Part shown: one piece after another, positions 40,120-52,873 of the stretch
How the letters are laid out: each line of letters opens with the position of its first letter
Position numbering within the stretch: position 1 is the first letter of the stretch
Origin: Apis mellifera
Lineage: Eukaryota > Arthropoda > Insecta > Hymenoptera > Apidae
NCBI RefSeq assembly: GCF_003254395.2
Contig: NC_037640.1
Span: forward strand, 5,500,289 to 5,564,288
Reading direction: 5' to 3'
Length of the DNA: 64,000 bases
The notes under the pieces: model-generated
The model's database searches: none
The model's input: the letters and a program-made list of their open reading frames with translations, nothing else
What the model was told of the DNA's origin: nothing
Program-made: the position numbers and the translations under genes

Positions 40120-43100
40120 TATAATTGTGCAAATGGAGAGAAAGAAAGAAGGGTTGACCCGAGAAAGAGATCGAAGGTAGTACGCAAAAGCCTGCTAGTT
40201 GTAGCTGCATTGCGATTTTGCCCGGGGCGGCCACGAGCGGGAGGCTCGACCAGTCACTCTCGACAAGTGCGCATCACGACATCCACCTACGTTTGCTACA
40301 CTCACCCACGTTTTCCAGGCTTGTTCACCTTAACCCCCCCTCTTTCTCACGGCGGGTCGCCATCCGTTCCAAGTTGGTCAGTCGGCGTTGTGCTTTGGAC
40401 CAGGTCAAGGAATCCGATCCATGCCCCACTCCACTCTCTTACATTAGAATTCTGCATCGATTTCTTTAACGACCTTGACACGATTCTTTCTCCTCGATCG
40501 ATCCACTTTTTTTCTTCCTTCCTTACTTTTTTTTTCTCTCTCGTTGGATTTTTTGAAAAATTACTCTACTTTGACTACACCGATTTCAACTTCTTCGATT
40601 CGAAGACGACTTCGATCCAAGATCGAAATGGATCTAACTTGACGCTTCCCGAGACGCTAATGGCGGGTTTGTTAAAGATCCGAAGAGGACGGTTGAAGGA
40701 GGAAAGCTAACGAGAGGCATACGATTCCACTCTCGACGTCGGCGTTAATTTGCGGCGGGGAAAGTGGAGGAGAATACCTGCGACCGATACAGATTATTTA
40801 CAGATGCTCTCTCGTCTAATTGCCACACATTCGTCTCGGAACGAAGCGAAGGTGGAGAATTCCTGAATGAAAGGTAACCGTCGTTGTTTAAACCTGGAAT
40901 CGGCCTTCTAACACCTGTTGGAGGTGCACGGGTGCACGAAAATCGAGAAACAAGTCGGATGGAATGTTGAATGGTGAATGGTGTAACGTTCGCCACGCGG
41001 CACAGGGATCCGTAATATCCGTGAAATGTCAATAACCGACACAGCTACGCCGTTTTACATAATGAGCCTTAACGTCGACACACACAGTCGGCACACACAG
41101 TGGGCCGCCCATTCTCGATCGACGGTCGCTTCTTCTTTTTTCCCCTCTCCTCCTTATTCTTCTTCCTCCTCTTCTTCTTCTTCTTCTTCTTCCTCCTCCT
41201 CCTCCTCCACCCCCTACCCACGTCGTCGATTCCTCGCGCGTTATTTTTATCGCGCGAACGGGAGATGCGTGTTCTCGCCTCTTACACCGGTGGCTCGTTA
41301 GCGATTTGCGTGGTAACAATGGCCGAGTCTCTCCGGTAATTATTCCGTATACACGTGCACTCGTTTCTCCCTCCCCGCCCCGCCTTTGGTTACTAGTGAC
41401 GGAGCAAAGCGAGTCGAAAGTTTTTATCGAGTTTTTATAAAAGTGGATTTTCTTTCTTTCTCCTATCATTTCTATATCTCGTATATTTTCGAAAGAATCT
41501 CTTGTTAAAAGTTAAGCTCGACTTTCCTGTGTATTCTTTTAATCTTCGAATAGAAATTATTATATCGCACGTTTCTCATCACATTTATCGCATTGCGATA
41601 AACGAATGCATCGAGTCAATAACGAAAAATAATCGACGATTAACGAAACGATCATACTTTCGTATCTCGCTCGAATTCACGAACCCGCATCGAACTTGAT
41701 CCCATCACTACCTCCTCGTACGAATACACAGAAACTCGGGCTCGATCCCACGTCTTCGACGCTTCTCTTGGCCAATTCTTTCCAAGCCCTGCTAACCAGC
41801 CTGGTTATTTGTACGTGCATTTGTATGCGCAGCTGTATTGTTGTTGCAAAACATGCGAGCCGGTAATCGACGTAACACGCCTGCGATGGTGGAGGAGGAG
41901 AGGAGAGGAGGTGGGTTAATCTTGCGTAACGTAACGATTCTCTCTCTCTCTCTCTTTCTCTCTCGATGGTGCCATCGTATCTCTCTCTGGCTCTCTCGAT
42001 TTCTTGCCGTCCCTGCCATGATCGATGATGGTAAATCGTACGAATGCTTTACGATGATAATGATACGTTACGATTCCACGCTCGTCTCTCTCTCTCTCTT
42101 CGCGGATTATTCGCCCTCCACGTTTCCTCCAGTTTCATAGAGAGGACGCACGAGAGAAAGAGAGAGAGAGAGCGGAATAACGAGCGCTCGGGGGCCGATG
42201 GGGGACCATTCGATCGAGCGCGCGTTCATTTGCTTTTTTGCCCGAGCTTTTGCCGAGATTGACTCGAGTTCGCAAAAAACCCGCGTATCGTGCTCGCCAT
42301 TATTGCTGTTCGCCGCGGAAGAAGGGATGTTCTAAGGACGGGGAGGAGAGGATGGTGAGATTGGTGAATGGAAATGGAATTGGATTGGCACAAGGAGAAA
42401 TTTTTATCGCTAAGGGATAAATTCTTGTGCGACTTACGAGTTCATTCATCGAGTCGAGATAAATTCTAAAGAAGAAAAAAAGAAGAAAATGTCGTCGAAA
42501 GGAATCTTAAATTATCCAATTGGAGGGATCGAAATCTTCTTGATTGGAAATAATCTTCTTCGTATAAATTTTATAAAAAGATCGGCGATGTTTAAGAATC
42601 GATTAGCCCCGCTTTCACTTTCCCGGGCCTTCTTCGAACCATTACGTTCCGCGTAATCGTTGTTTAAAAACGAGACAGACATACGTGTGAACGCACACAT
42701 GTTAGGTGGTCTCGAAATCTCTCTCGACAGGTGAACGGGGTATTCGCTTCGATTCGTCTCTGCTCCCTTTTTCTCTTCTTTTCTCTCGTCCCTTCCTTTT
42801 TATTTTCTTTTCCCCCGCTTTTCTCGGGGCCTGGTTAGCGAGGACGGGTTAGCAAGTTCGTTTTTCCTGGGCGGAGGTTTAACGACCACTTAATTGTAGG
42901 ATTCGCGTTACGAACGCTTCGTTAATTGCGACTCGCGTGGAAACGGAGCAACAACGGCAACGTGAGCAACCTCTCGTGGGAAAGAGAGGAGAGAATTCTC
43001 TCGTCGTTTTCTGAGAACGAAAATTTTAACTTACGAGGGAAACTGGGTGAAACCCAGTTCGTCGTCGTCGTCGTTTCAACGAAGAAAAATTACGACTTAC

Positions 43101-43885
43101 GATTACAGGTTAGAAGCGAGTAGTGCGAGTTCGCTTTTCATATGCGATTCGAGACGAGCAAGCCGCCTTTCAACAGGAATTCGTTAGAAATTGAAAGGAA
43201 ATTTATACTTTTTTTTACTTTCTTTGTTTCTAAAATCAATAAGGAGTGAAAAATTGATGATAGACTCGATTAGACACGCGATAGAAATTTATATTCTTTT
43301 TATTTAAATAATTGAGATAAATATTATTCATTAAGAAATTTAAACGAGTTTCGTTATATATTTGTAATTTAATTTGCACAAGGAGATTTTCAATTCTACG
43401 CGTCACACGACACTTTCCTTGTTGCTCGTTTATATAATCGGTGTTACTTTCCATTCTTGGACGTTGATTGTTGTTGTTGTTTCTTCTTTTTTCTTTCCCC
43501 TCCCCTCCCCGATTGATAGAATTAAAATGGCCATTGACGCGATTTTCTCGATCGTAAAAGGTTGAGAGCATCGTAAATGTGGCCCGTGAAACGGAGACAG
43601 CTTGTTGCGGAGTATCGCGAAACAGTGACAAGAGATGGCCTCGTGGCTGAATTCATAGAGCAACGGCAGTTTCTTGAGGTTTTCCACGGTTGTTACGCGG
43701 TTGTGAAGTTAATTGAGTAGAAAGCCACTGAGACTGCAAATCAGTCGGCGTGTCAAACGTTCCCGGATAACAATGCACCGTGGACAGGGGAGGGGAGGAG
43801 CAACGTCTTCGATTCTCGAAAACTCGAGATCGCTCTCCTCTTTCGATTCCTTGAATCGATCTTGAAACACGTACGCGATGGTAAT
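40120..43885 (+). other. intron 1 segment without recognised genes
   Basis: CpG-rich, complex sequence at 40140-41040, a CT/CTT/CCT microsatellite at 41140-41210, a CT run near 41941-41965, a GA run at 42156-42171, then mixed sequence. A short perfect hairpin AACTGGGT-GAA-ACCCAGTT lies at 43041-43059, followed by a small GTC run. 43200-43380 is AT-rich. Confidence 0.5.
41140..41210. repeat. (CTT)n/(CCT)n microsatellite
   Basis: A pyrimidine triplet tract of about 70 bp, giving poly-Ser, poly-Phe or poly-Leu on one strand and poly-Arg or poly-Gly on the other. Confidence 0.9.
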
Positions 43886-44690
43886 GTAAAAAAATAATCG
43901 TCGATTATCCAAAATTCGAGGAAAATTCCTCGAATCGAATTCCTCTTCTCTCGAGGTCGATTAAAAATTAAGCTCGATATTTTCCAATTTTTCTCTCGTC
44001 GAATCTGCTCTGCTCTCGATTATATACGCGACTTGCGGTACAACATTGTAAAAAAATCATCGTCGATTATCCAAAATTCGAGGAAAATTCCTCGAATCGA
44101 ATTCCTCTTCTCTCGAGGTCGATTAAAAATTAAGCTCGATATTTTCCAATTTTTCTCTCGTCGAATTTGCTCTGCTCTCGATTATATACGTGACTTGCGG
44201 TACAACATTGTAAAAAAATCATCGTCGATTATCCAAAATTCGAGGAAAATTCCTCGAATCGAATTCCTCTTCTCTCGAAGTCAATTAAAAATTAAGCTCG
44301 ATATTTTCCAATTTTTCTCTCGTCGAATCTGCTCTGCTCCCGAGTATATACTGCGATACGATATCGTAAAAAAAATCATCGTCGATTATGCAAAATTCGA
44401 GGAAAATTTCTCCTCGTTTCATGGAACGGAAGAAGAAAAATTCCTCGAATCGAATTTCTCTTCTCTCGATTAAAAATTAACACAGCTCGATATTTTCCAA
44501 TTTTTCTCCCGATTTTTCGAATCTGCTCCCGAATATATACTTCGTGATAACATAAAAAAATCATCATCGATTATCGAAAATTCCTCGAATCGAATTCCTT
44601 TTCTTTCGATTAAAAATGAACACAGCTCAATTTTTCTCCCGGTTTTTCGAATCACCTCTGCTCCTCTCGATTAAATACGCGACTCGCACT
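43886..44690. repeat. tandem array, about 162-bp unit, five copies with internal hairpin
   Basis: Units begin GTAAAAAAATCATCGTCG at about 43886, 44048, 44210, 44366 and 44552 (spacing 162, 162, 156, 186). Copies 1-3 carry a perfect inverted repeat, ATTCGAGGAA-AA-TTCCTCGAAT, at 43914-43935, 44076-44097 and 44238-44259. Copy 4 has about 35 extra bases splitting this hairpin and copy 5 has lost its left arm. The units also keep a CTCGATTATATACG block. A 146-codon frame (44033-44473) runs through the array only because 162 is a multiple of three. Confidence 0.93.
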
Positions 44691-44873
44691 GCTCGCATTT
44701 ATACCGCTACGATTTCTTTCGAGCCGCGATTTCTATTCCTTTTCCGACTTCGTTTACACTTGTTCCCCCTCCTTTCCCAACCAACGTGTGTTGGCGCTAT
44801 TCGATCGACGATTTGTCCGACCATCACCGTCTCGGGACTTGTACGTACTCGAGGCAACCAGAAGAGAACTCGC

Positions 44874-44896
44874 CTCTCTCTCTCTCTCTCTCCTCT
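44874..44896. repeat. (CT)n microsatellite
   Basis: About ten CT units. Confidence 0.88.
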
Positions 44897-46527
44897 CGTA
44901 GCCTCGCCTCGCGCCGCGTCGGCCGAGAGAACCCGTTCGCGTGCATCGCGCGAGGAATCCCACGCGTCTCGTCGTCTGCATATCCCACATCCGGTGCCCA
45001 CCTCGACCAACCCTCCCCCCCTCTCTTTTTCTCTCGAACCTGTCCCCGAGATATTATCGTAGATCGAGAAATCGATCGACGAAAGGGGATTAAAAGACGC
45101 GAATCGATTGTTTTTTACGTCCAGAGAAGGGAGGGGAGTCAAGATATTATTATTGTATTTTTTCTCGGATGGACGGGCGAAAAAATAAAGTTTTAAATTT
45201 AATACGATTAGACTTAATTTACGACGTTATTGGAAATTCTCCGAGTTTGTTTATATACGTATAGAACTCGTTACCGCGTATCGTAAATTTATCGGGAGGC
45301 TCGGTGATTCATAATATTATTTATATGGATTATTGGGCGAAGCGAGAAATTTGTTATTGTCTCGTTGGAACGTTTTCCCATTACGCGTGTAACTTTCGAG
45401 CGGAACGGATCGTAGAAGGAAAATTTTATTAATTTCGTCGTTTTCTTTTTATCATTATTATCGCGGTTTGTTTTTTGCGTGCGACAAAATTCGATCGAAG
45501 GAGTAGAAAAAAAAAAAAAGCTACGTTGTTAGATTCGATTTGATCTCATTCGAAGGTAATTTTTTAATTTTTTTCGATCAGCATATATTAATGCTCGATT
45601 CGTTTCGATTAACAATTTTGGCATTGTTAAAAGGCAATATCGAGGAGAGAGAGAGAGAGAGATGTAAATTGGTTTTCTCGCGGACGATTTCATGGGCTCT
45701 TAAACGGTTGAGTTCCATTATGGGCGAATTGCATTTACACTCGATTACCGCGCGGAAGAAATGAATTCGCGATGATAAAACACGTTAACGATTCAACGTT
45801 TCTCTTTTTCTTCGAACGAGACTTCTAATGAGAGAAGTCCCTCCTATTATCTAAATGGGCATATATCTTCCATTGTTTCCTATAACTTCGACAATGGATA
45901 CCGGTTATAAAAACCGTGGCCGGACACTTTTGTTTCTTCGATTCGCAATTTAACGAAATGAAATTTGTTATAGGTTGAAAAAAAATGAGAGAGGAAAGAA
46001 GGAAAAAAAAACACTCGCTTCCCGATTTTCTCGATATCATTCCGTGCGTGGCGCGCGATACAAAGTTAATTAATAATTAAAATGCTACGCTCGATGAATA
46101 ATAAATACTTGGATGCGATTGAATAAAATCCTTGATAAAATTCTAAATTAATCGTTTAAATTCGAAAAGAAGAGGGAAGGAAAAAAAGCTCGTTAAAAAA
46201 ACCCGTTATTTCAATAATTCGAAAACCGTTGGAATGAATATCCTCTATAAACAAATTCGAAAAAAATTATCTCCATCTCCGAGACTCGCGATCGAGAGCC
46301 GCGCCACAACGCGCCGAATCGCGTACGCGCACGCACACGCGTGTAATTGTAAAATATTCCATTAGTAAACTCCTTAACGGGTAATTAAATTTATAGCCTA
46401 TTAATTCGAAGGAGAAGATAACGCGTACGTGACCATTTTGTAATAATTAATTCCCAATTAAATTGTACATTTTGATCAAATTCGCGAATAACCTCTCCTC
46501 TCCTATAATCGATAATGTACTCGCTTG

Positions 46528-46528
<1 letters not shown>

Positions 46529-46564
<36 letters not shown>
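46529..46564. repeat. (TTAC)n microsatellite
   Basis: Nine uninterrupted TTAC tetranucleotides followed by AT-rich sequence. Confidence 0.93.
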
Positions 46565-46565
<1 letters not shown>

Positions 46566-47857
46566 TATATACATATATATTCGCTGCATAGAGAGAGAGA
46601 ACGACCACATCAACCGTTTCAACGGGATCTTTTTATTGGCCGTGCGTCGCCCACGACACGGTCCGATTGGCTAACGAAGCGGCAAGCGAGGCAGATCTTT
46701 AATTGCCTTCATAAAGCCTCTGCTCGGCTCGTTATGCCCGATGCTCGTAGGACGCCTTTTAGGCGTTGGCAGAGGCGGAATACGCGCACCTACACCTCGC
46801 GCTACCACCCGTGATCGACCTTATTAGAGAGATTAAGCGGCCGGTCTCTCGAGTGGGCCCGCATCTGGGTCGCGTTTAGAGGCTTAAGGACTGGCAAGGA
46901 CTCGGTCGAACCGTGTCAAGGACGACGAAGGAAGGAAGAGAGAGAGAGAGAGAGACGTTCTCTTTTTCTCCCCGAGCGATCAACCTGTCGTCCAATTATT
47001 GCCAATTGGACGAACAGTGTCCCTCGATTGTGCAATCTCAGCGGGTCACCAGCCGAGTGTTTCGGTGGATCGGTGTTGGATCGTGGAAAGCGGCTCGTGT
47101 CTGTCGCTCGCCATGATTTATCGAGGCATCGATCGAGATCGCGATATTAATTAATATCGTTCTCGAGATCCCACCCCGTGAGATGAGTGGACTGGATTTG
47201 AATGGCGAGTGAATATCGGTAAATAAATATTCGCCGATCGTTTTTCTTCTTTTTTTCTTTTGTTTCGATCGCGTGTATCACATTGTATGTTATAATTGGC
47301 GATTAATTTCGAGAGATAGCGTTGTACGGATAGAAATTTTATAACTGGGACGGACGATAAAATCCGTGTAAATTTTTATATCGGGATATCTCTTCGCGTT
47401 TTCGATCTCTTTTCACGTTTCACTTTTCGTATTTATTTATTCATCTGCGAGGATGAATTTCGTTTAGGAGGTTAGATTAGATTCTTCGAAAAATTTTCCT
47501 CCTTTTTTTAATCTCTCTAGATTTATAAAATAATTAATAATATAACATATCCTTACTACTAATACATATCCCGTGCACCTTGGAATATTTAATTAGATAC
47601 TTTTCAATTCACGGATCTACTGGCTAGCATTTCCTGTAACATGTTTTTGTCGCGTGGATCGTAAAGTCGAAACTCGAATCACGTATTACATTTAGCAGCT
47701 TGATTTATAGCCAATTTTATTGCGAATAGAAACTTAATATTCTAATCTCACGAACTCTCTAGCATTGAATTACTAAAAACTTTACGTTGGTAACGGAATA
47801 ATCGGAATTTAGATTTTACGATTCTTACCTTGCCTGTATTTAATACCGTGGAAAAAA

Positions 47858-47895
47858 AAAATATATATATATACATATATATACATATATATACA
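47858..47895. repeat. (AT)n with ATAC interruptions
   Basis: An ATATAT run with regularly spaced ATACAT units over about 38 bp. Confidence 0.85.
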
Positions 47896-47994
47896 TAATC
47901 TTTTAATTTCAACTTTTCAATTTCGATTCGTTCACTCTCCAATATTCGAATAAGTAATTTATAAATGATATATAACGATATCATTTAAGCCATA

Positions 47995-48022
<28 letters not shown>
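47995..48022. repeat. (CT)n microsatellite
   Basis: About 14 CT units. Confidence 0.92.
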
Positions 48023-48025
<3 letters not shown>

Positions 48026-48474
48026 CGCTCGTTTTCAATTTCCATTCCACGAACAACTCCAAATCCAATCTCGATTTCACGATATTATCCGAACGAAATG
48101 AGCAACGATTCGCCTTGCGCTCTGTACTTTTCCATCGCGCTTTTGTCCGTCGAGATATCGGGACGGGGGAGGGAGGGGAGGGTCGGCCGGAAGTCGATTG
48201 TGAACGTGCGACGGGCGACAGCGGAAATCAACGGATGGCCGGACGGAAAGCGGTTAAACAGAGCGTGCTTGATTCGATCGATTCGAAACTTGCGAATCGT
48301 AGCAGAGAGAGAGAGAGAGAGATTTCTTCTAAAATTAACTTTTCGATAAACGTTTTACGCGCGAATTAGGGCGATTTTATCGCTTCGTTTCTCGATCGAA
48401 TCGATAAGCCGATTCGAATCTTTTCGAATCCATTGAACGTTTTTCGATTGTATTCTTGCATGTTCGTTTCGTTT

Positions 48475-48496
48475 CTTTTTTTTTTTTTTTTTTTTT
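48475..48496. repeat. poly-T tract
   Basis: Twenty-two consecutive T. No neighbouring retroelement-like sequence or target-site duplication was seen. Confidence 0.85.
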
Positions 48497-49218
48497 CGTA
48501 ACGAAAACGATCTCGTTTCCCCGCGATCGACCGTGCATTCGTAATCGAACAATTCAACGTGTGTGCAACCTTGGATCGGTGTTTAAGGCGAAATCCTTGG
48601 TAACGTAATTGGTTAAACGGGTTCTTGCACGCAGGGAATTAAACACGATGTTAGGTGTGCTAATTCGTTGAGATAGGTTCGATCTCGTTGCTCTTTCGAT
48701 AGAATCTGTTGAATATCGTTGAGGAATTGAGACAGAGGGTAAAGCGATAGCTCTAATTTGTACAACGTATTGCGTATTTCTTGACTCTCTTCCTTGGATA
48801 TTTTGAATTAATTAAATTAAAACACGATTTTCAGGATTAGTATTTCTTCGTATATCCATATATTTCATCCTCGATACACGGACCCTTCAAACGTTAATAC
48901 TCCGCATTCTCCACGGACTTTTGGTCGAAATAGCATTTCTTAAAGATATATGTATATATATATATTTCATGTCGTTTCACAAGACACGCGATAGATTGTA
49001 CAGTTGAATGGATACACGAGCATTGTGTCTTGCTAGAAAATCCTTTATCATTGTTTTCTTTCACGTTCACTGCATTAAATTTTTTTCTCCTCCCTCTCCT
49101 ATAAGAATCAACGTTGTTTATTCGTTGCGTGTAATGCAGTCCTCGTATCTCTTAGAAAAAATGAAAAAAGATATTCCTTCGCAGCACCGAATAGAAAACG
49201 CGTTTCGTTCATCTTCCT

Positions 49219-49247
49219 TCGCTTCCCCAGCGTAATTGGGGAAGCGA
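49219..49247. repeat. perfect inverted repeat, 10-bp arms
   Basis: TCGCTTCCCC at 49219-49228 and GGGGAAGCGA at 49238-49247 pair around a 9-nt loop. The GC-rich arms would make a stable hairpin in RNA. Confidence 0.7.
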
Positions 49248-50478
49248 GGGAAGCGTAAATTAGTTTATCGCGGACGAGGTTTCCGTTTAAGCGCCCTCCT
49301 CCCCGCCTTTCACGGCGGAATTCCACGCGCACGTTTAGGCGCACCCTTTTTTGTCGGTGGCCGTGATCTTTTGTTTACCGCCGTACAAGGGATGCGCCAT
49401 AATTTTCTCGGGAGAAAGAGCGCGTTCGAACGTGGGCGAAGGCAGGAGAGAGCCGGTCGACTCGAGCTCTCCTCTCCATAAAGCAGAGCGAATTCTCGTT
49501 CGTTCTTGCCCGGATGATCGCCTCGTTTCGTGATTGCACACGCGCTGGAAAATGACGCGGCCCAGCCACGTACGGAACGAAGACGTATCGCTCCTCTTCT
49601 TCTTCTTTTTCCTCTTCTTCTTCTTCTCTCCCTCACGAAAGTTTCTTTTAACGCGCGTTTTGAATTTTTACAATCGTCTCGCGTAGAGATTCTATTTCGA
49701 ATTTCGATAATTCGTTTCGATGATTCTCTTCGAAGCAGAGAATTAATCTCTTTTTAATTATTTTCGATTGTGATGTCGTACGGAATGGATTGGTTAAAAA
49801 CTGTAACGCGTTTGTTCGTTAGTTGTTTCTCGAGCTTTTCGAAATTTCTAATTGGTTCGATGGTTTTTCTAAATTATTTAAAATTGTTAAATTTTAATAT
49901 GCGCGGAACATAGATGTGGAAACGTAGACGTTTTTTTTTAGATCTACTATATTTCGAAACGTTCATTTCAACATTTCGTACTTTGCAATCACGATGATAA
50001 TTGTTATAGAAAACATGGAACGTTTCCACTAATTTTTCCAAGATTTTTCCAATAATCCTGAATGAAAACTTGTAAAATTGTCAGTTTCACCTTAAATATT
50101 CAAGCGAATATTATAGTCGCACAAGGATTAATTAACACGGTAACGTGTAATAACGATTTCTTTTCTTCTCTCAAACGTTTCATAACTCGCGTATTCTCAC
50201 GTAGTATTCCCCACGCGTTTCTTAAATCTCACGTTCATCAAATCGTTTCTACAAAACGAAATCGTACGCATTATAAAACACGCTTTGTTTTCCAAGCATC
50301 CAAAATACTTCGTTCTCGATTGGAGGGCAATACGTTCTCGGTTAATTAATCAGAGCGGGAAATGTGGGTCGTCGTTCCAGGTGAAATTTCTTCAGCTGTC
50401 AGACAGCATCGATCCCGATCGATGTCCAATTCCAGCCCGGTTTCGTGGCGAGAGGAAAAACTGCTCGAACTGCGCTCA

Positions 50479-50509
50479 GTTAGTTAGTTAGTTAGTTAAT
50501 TAGTTAGTT
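50479..50509. repeat. (TTAG)n microsatellite
   Basis: About seven TTAG tetranucleotides with one TTAA variant. This is a four-base unit, not the five-base TTAGG insect telomere repeat. Confidence 0.9.
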
Positions 50510-52079
50510 TCCCTTCTCGTCCAACTTTCGTAACGAAGGAGCGAAAGTATTATCCACGCGTTTCGAGATATCTGGTTTCGTCTTTTTTTTTTTTCCAAGA
50601 TATATTAAATTATTGTACAACAGAATGATTGCAAGATAATATATAAATTCTCTCGAATATGTATTTATTTTAGAGCAAATACATATATCTCGATTAATTT
50701 TTTCCCAACTCGTTCTTTTCTCTTTCGAAGAATTTGAAATCGATGTGTATTTCAAAATATCGATTTAAATCCGCGGATATTGGTTTCCGTCCATGGACGG
50801 AAGCGATTTCCGCGGAATAATGGATCGTGAAAGAGGTGGATTAACATATTTCCAAGGAGAACGATCTGTCGAAGGCGCGTTTCCTTCCATCTGGGAAATT
50901 GTTGAAGAAACAGGTGGTCACAACCTTTGACCTGACGCGTAGAACTTTTTCCTCGAACGTTTGCTTTCATCTCACAGGTGTAATATAACGAGGTGTTTGA
51001 TTCGACGTATCGTTTATTATCGTTATATTTACCACGATTAATATTGGAAGGAAAGGCGCATTCGATATTTTTTTCGGCCCAAGCTTATACATTTCACATC
51101 GGATGGAAATGATAATTAATCGAGAGGGGATGAGTGTGTATAGTTGGAAAGTTTTTGAAAATTTTTCTTCCTCTCTTTTCCCTTTCTCCTATCCGGAGGA
51201 ATTCAATCTGGTGGATTGAAAGGGGAAGTTTTAATCGAAAAATATTTTACAACGATCATTTAACAAGATCGTAATCGTAAAGTGGAAAAATTCGTGCTCG
51301 TTTACACTCTGGTTTTACGTTCCTCTTCGATGCAAGTGAATTCTTCGATTCTAAAAAAAATGAATACTATTCGATCCGTAAAGCAAGAGTTAACTTCTCT
51401 AATCATCAGCGGTGTTATTAATTTCTTTTTTTGTAATTTTATATCCCTCGATAAGAACGTTAATATATTTTCCACAATTCGATTTACGATATCGTAATTA
51501 TACAACGAGAAATTTCTAATTACTATACTTTCATCCACCGTTTCCGTTTTATAATATCATATCTTCGCGAGGGTTTTCATTTAACTCTAAACCTCGTCTC
51601 GATACCCATTCACAATATCGTATCCCCGGCCGCAACGACTTTCATCGTCTCGTTTCCTCGTAATTCGAATTTTAAAACCTTCCATTAGTATATACAATTT
51701 CTAATCGCGCAGTGATCGAAAGTTTTCCAATCAAAGATGTCGAGTCTTCATAGAATTGAAAATTTTCAATCTGCATGCTTTATCTTATCCTTCTGCTCAT
51801 CGAGCTTTCTTCGAGATTATTTTTCTTAAAACGCGTCTCTGACATCCTATCCCTCAATCTTGATCCTCGAATCAAGCCTCGAGCTTGATTTCCTTCGATT
51901 TACCTTCGATTTCTTGCAAACATTGGAGATATACGCGGTTTATAAATACCGGTATGCTCTTGATTAATGACCGATTTAAGATTCTTCGGAGATATTGTAC
52001 CCGACTCTCCTTTCCACCTGAATGTGGCCGCCGCTTCTGTTTCCCTTTCTCTTTTCCACGCGAGAACCCTTCCCCTTTC

Positions 52080-52102
52080 TCTCTCTCTCTCTCTCTCTCT
52101 CT
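52080..52102. repeat. (CT)n microsatellite
   Basis: About 11 CT units, 800 nt before exon 2. Confidence 0.9.
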
Positions 52103-52873
52103 TATCCCGGTAGCCCCTAAATCTTCCTCTAAACATAATAATAGAGTTTGAAGAGGATCTGGCGTGCAGCGGCGTTGTTGGAAAGTTTGATTAGCTCTCC
52201 AGTGGATGGAGAGGGTCCACCTTTCCATGAACGCGACGGGAGATTGGTTTTCGTGGTTGGTATTCCGTTTATATTTTCTCCGGGACGTCGATACGAAACT
52301 TTTTTAATTATAATTATCTCCCGTCTCGTTTCCTTTCTTTCTTTTTTTCATTCCTCTCTTCTCTTCCTCGTGGATATCGAGACGAGGTGGATAAATTAGC
52401 GAGTCGACGAGGACAGATATATATATATATATGAAAGGAACAAAGCGAATAGGATATTTTTATTATCTCTTCTTTTATTTTATTTTAACGCTCGCTCGCT
52501 CGATCTGATATTACGGATAATCGTATTTCTCTCGTGTTGTCGGTGTATAGTATATGTATATATATATATTTCTCCTACGTGTCCGCCTACGATTCCAGGC
52601 GACGAGAAACTGTGTAGAAAGTCTTTGTACCCGATAGAAATAATAATAACGACGTCGGAAGTTCGATGCAACGTGACGAAACGTGACTCCTTTCGGATTC
52701 GTTTCTCGATCTCTCGATAAACATCGATGCACTCGATCCGTCTGATATCTTGAAAGGGGCCGATTTTCGAGAAAAAAAGGAAATATCCACGTAAAAGTCA
52801 CGTTTCAGCAAAGATGTTTCTGTACATCTGATTTAATGAACGACGTCGTTTCGCGAGAAACATGAATCGAGAA

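Larger units (their letters stand above)
44691..52873 (+). other. intron 1 distal segment without recognised genes
   Basis: CpG-rich at 44700-45070, AT-rich at 45180-45640 and 46050-46500, then a complex block (46600-46900) that may be a conserved element. Long AT-rich stretches at 47200-47990, 48720-48980, 49740-50350 and 50990-51530 alternate with CpG-rich ones (48090-48350, 49220-49600). The last 500 nt before exon 2 include two short AT runs. No coding exon is recognisable until the branch site near 52874. Confidence 0.5.

Noticed and set aside
40063..40710. 215-codon open frame on the + strand
   Set aside because: It begins inside the 254-bp tandem duplication, ends in T-rich low-complexity sequence and resembles no family; chance frames of this size occur several times here.
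44033..44473. 146-codon frame with an internally repeated peptide
   Set aside because: It follows from a 162-bp tandem unit being a multiple of three; the units are clearly non-coding repeats.
48475..48496. Poly-T as the tail of a reverse-strand retroelement
   Set aside because: No element body, target-site duplication or reverse-transcriptase frame is visible beside it.
50479..50509. Possible interstitial telomeric repeat
   Set aside because: The unit is TTAG, not the TTAGG of many insects.
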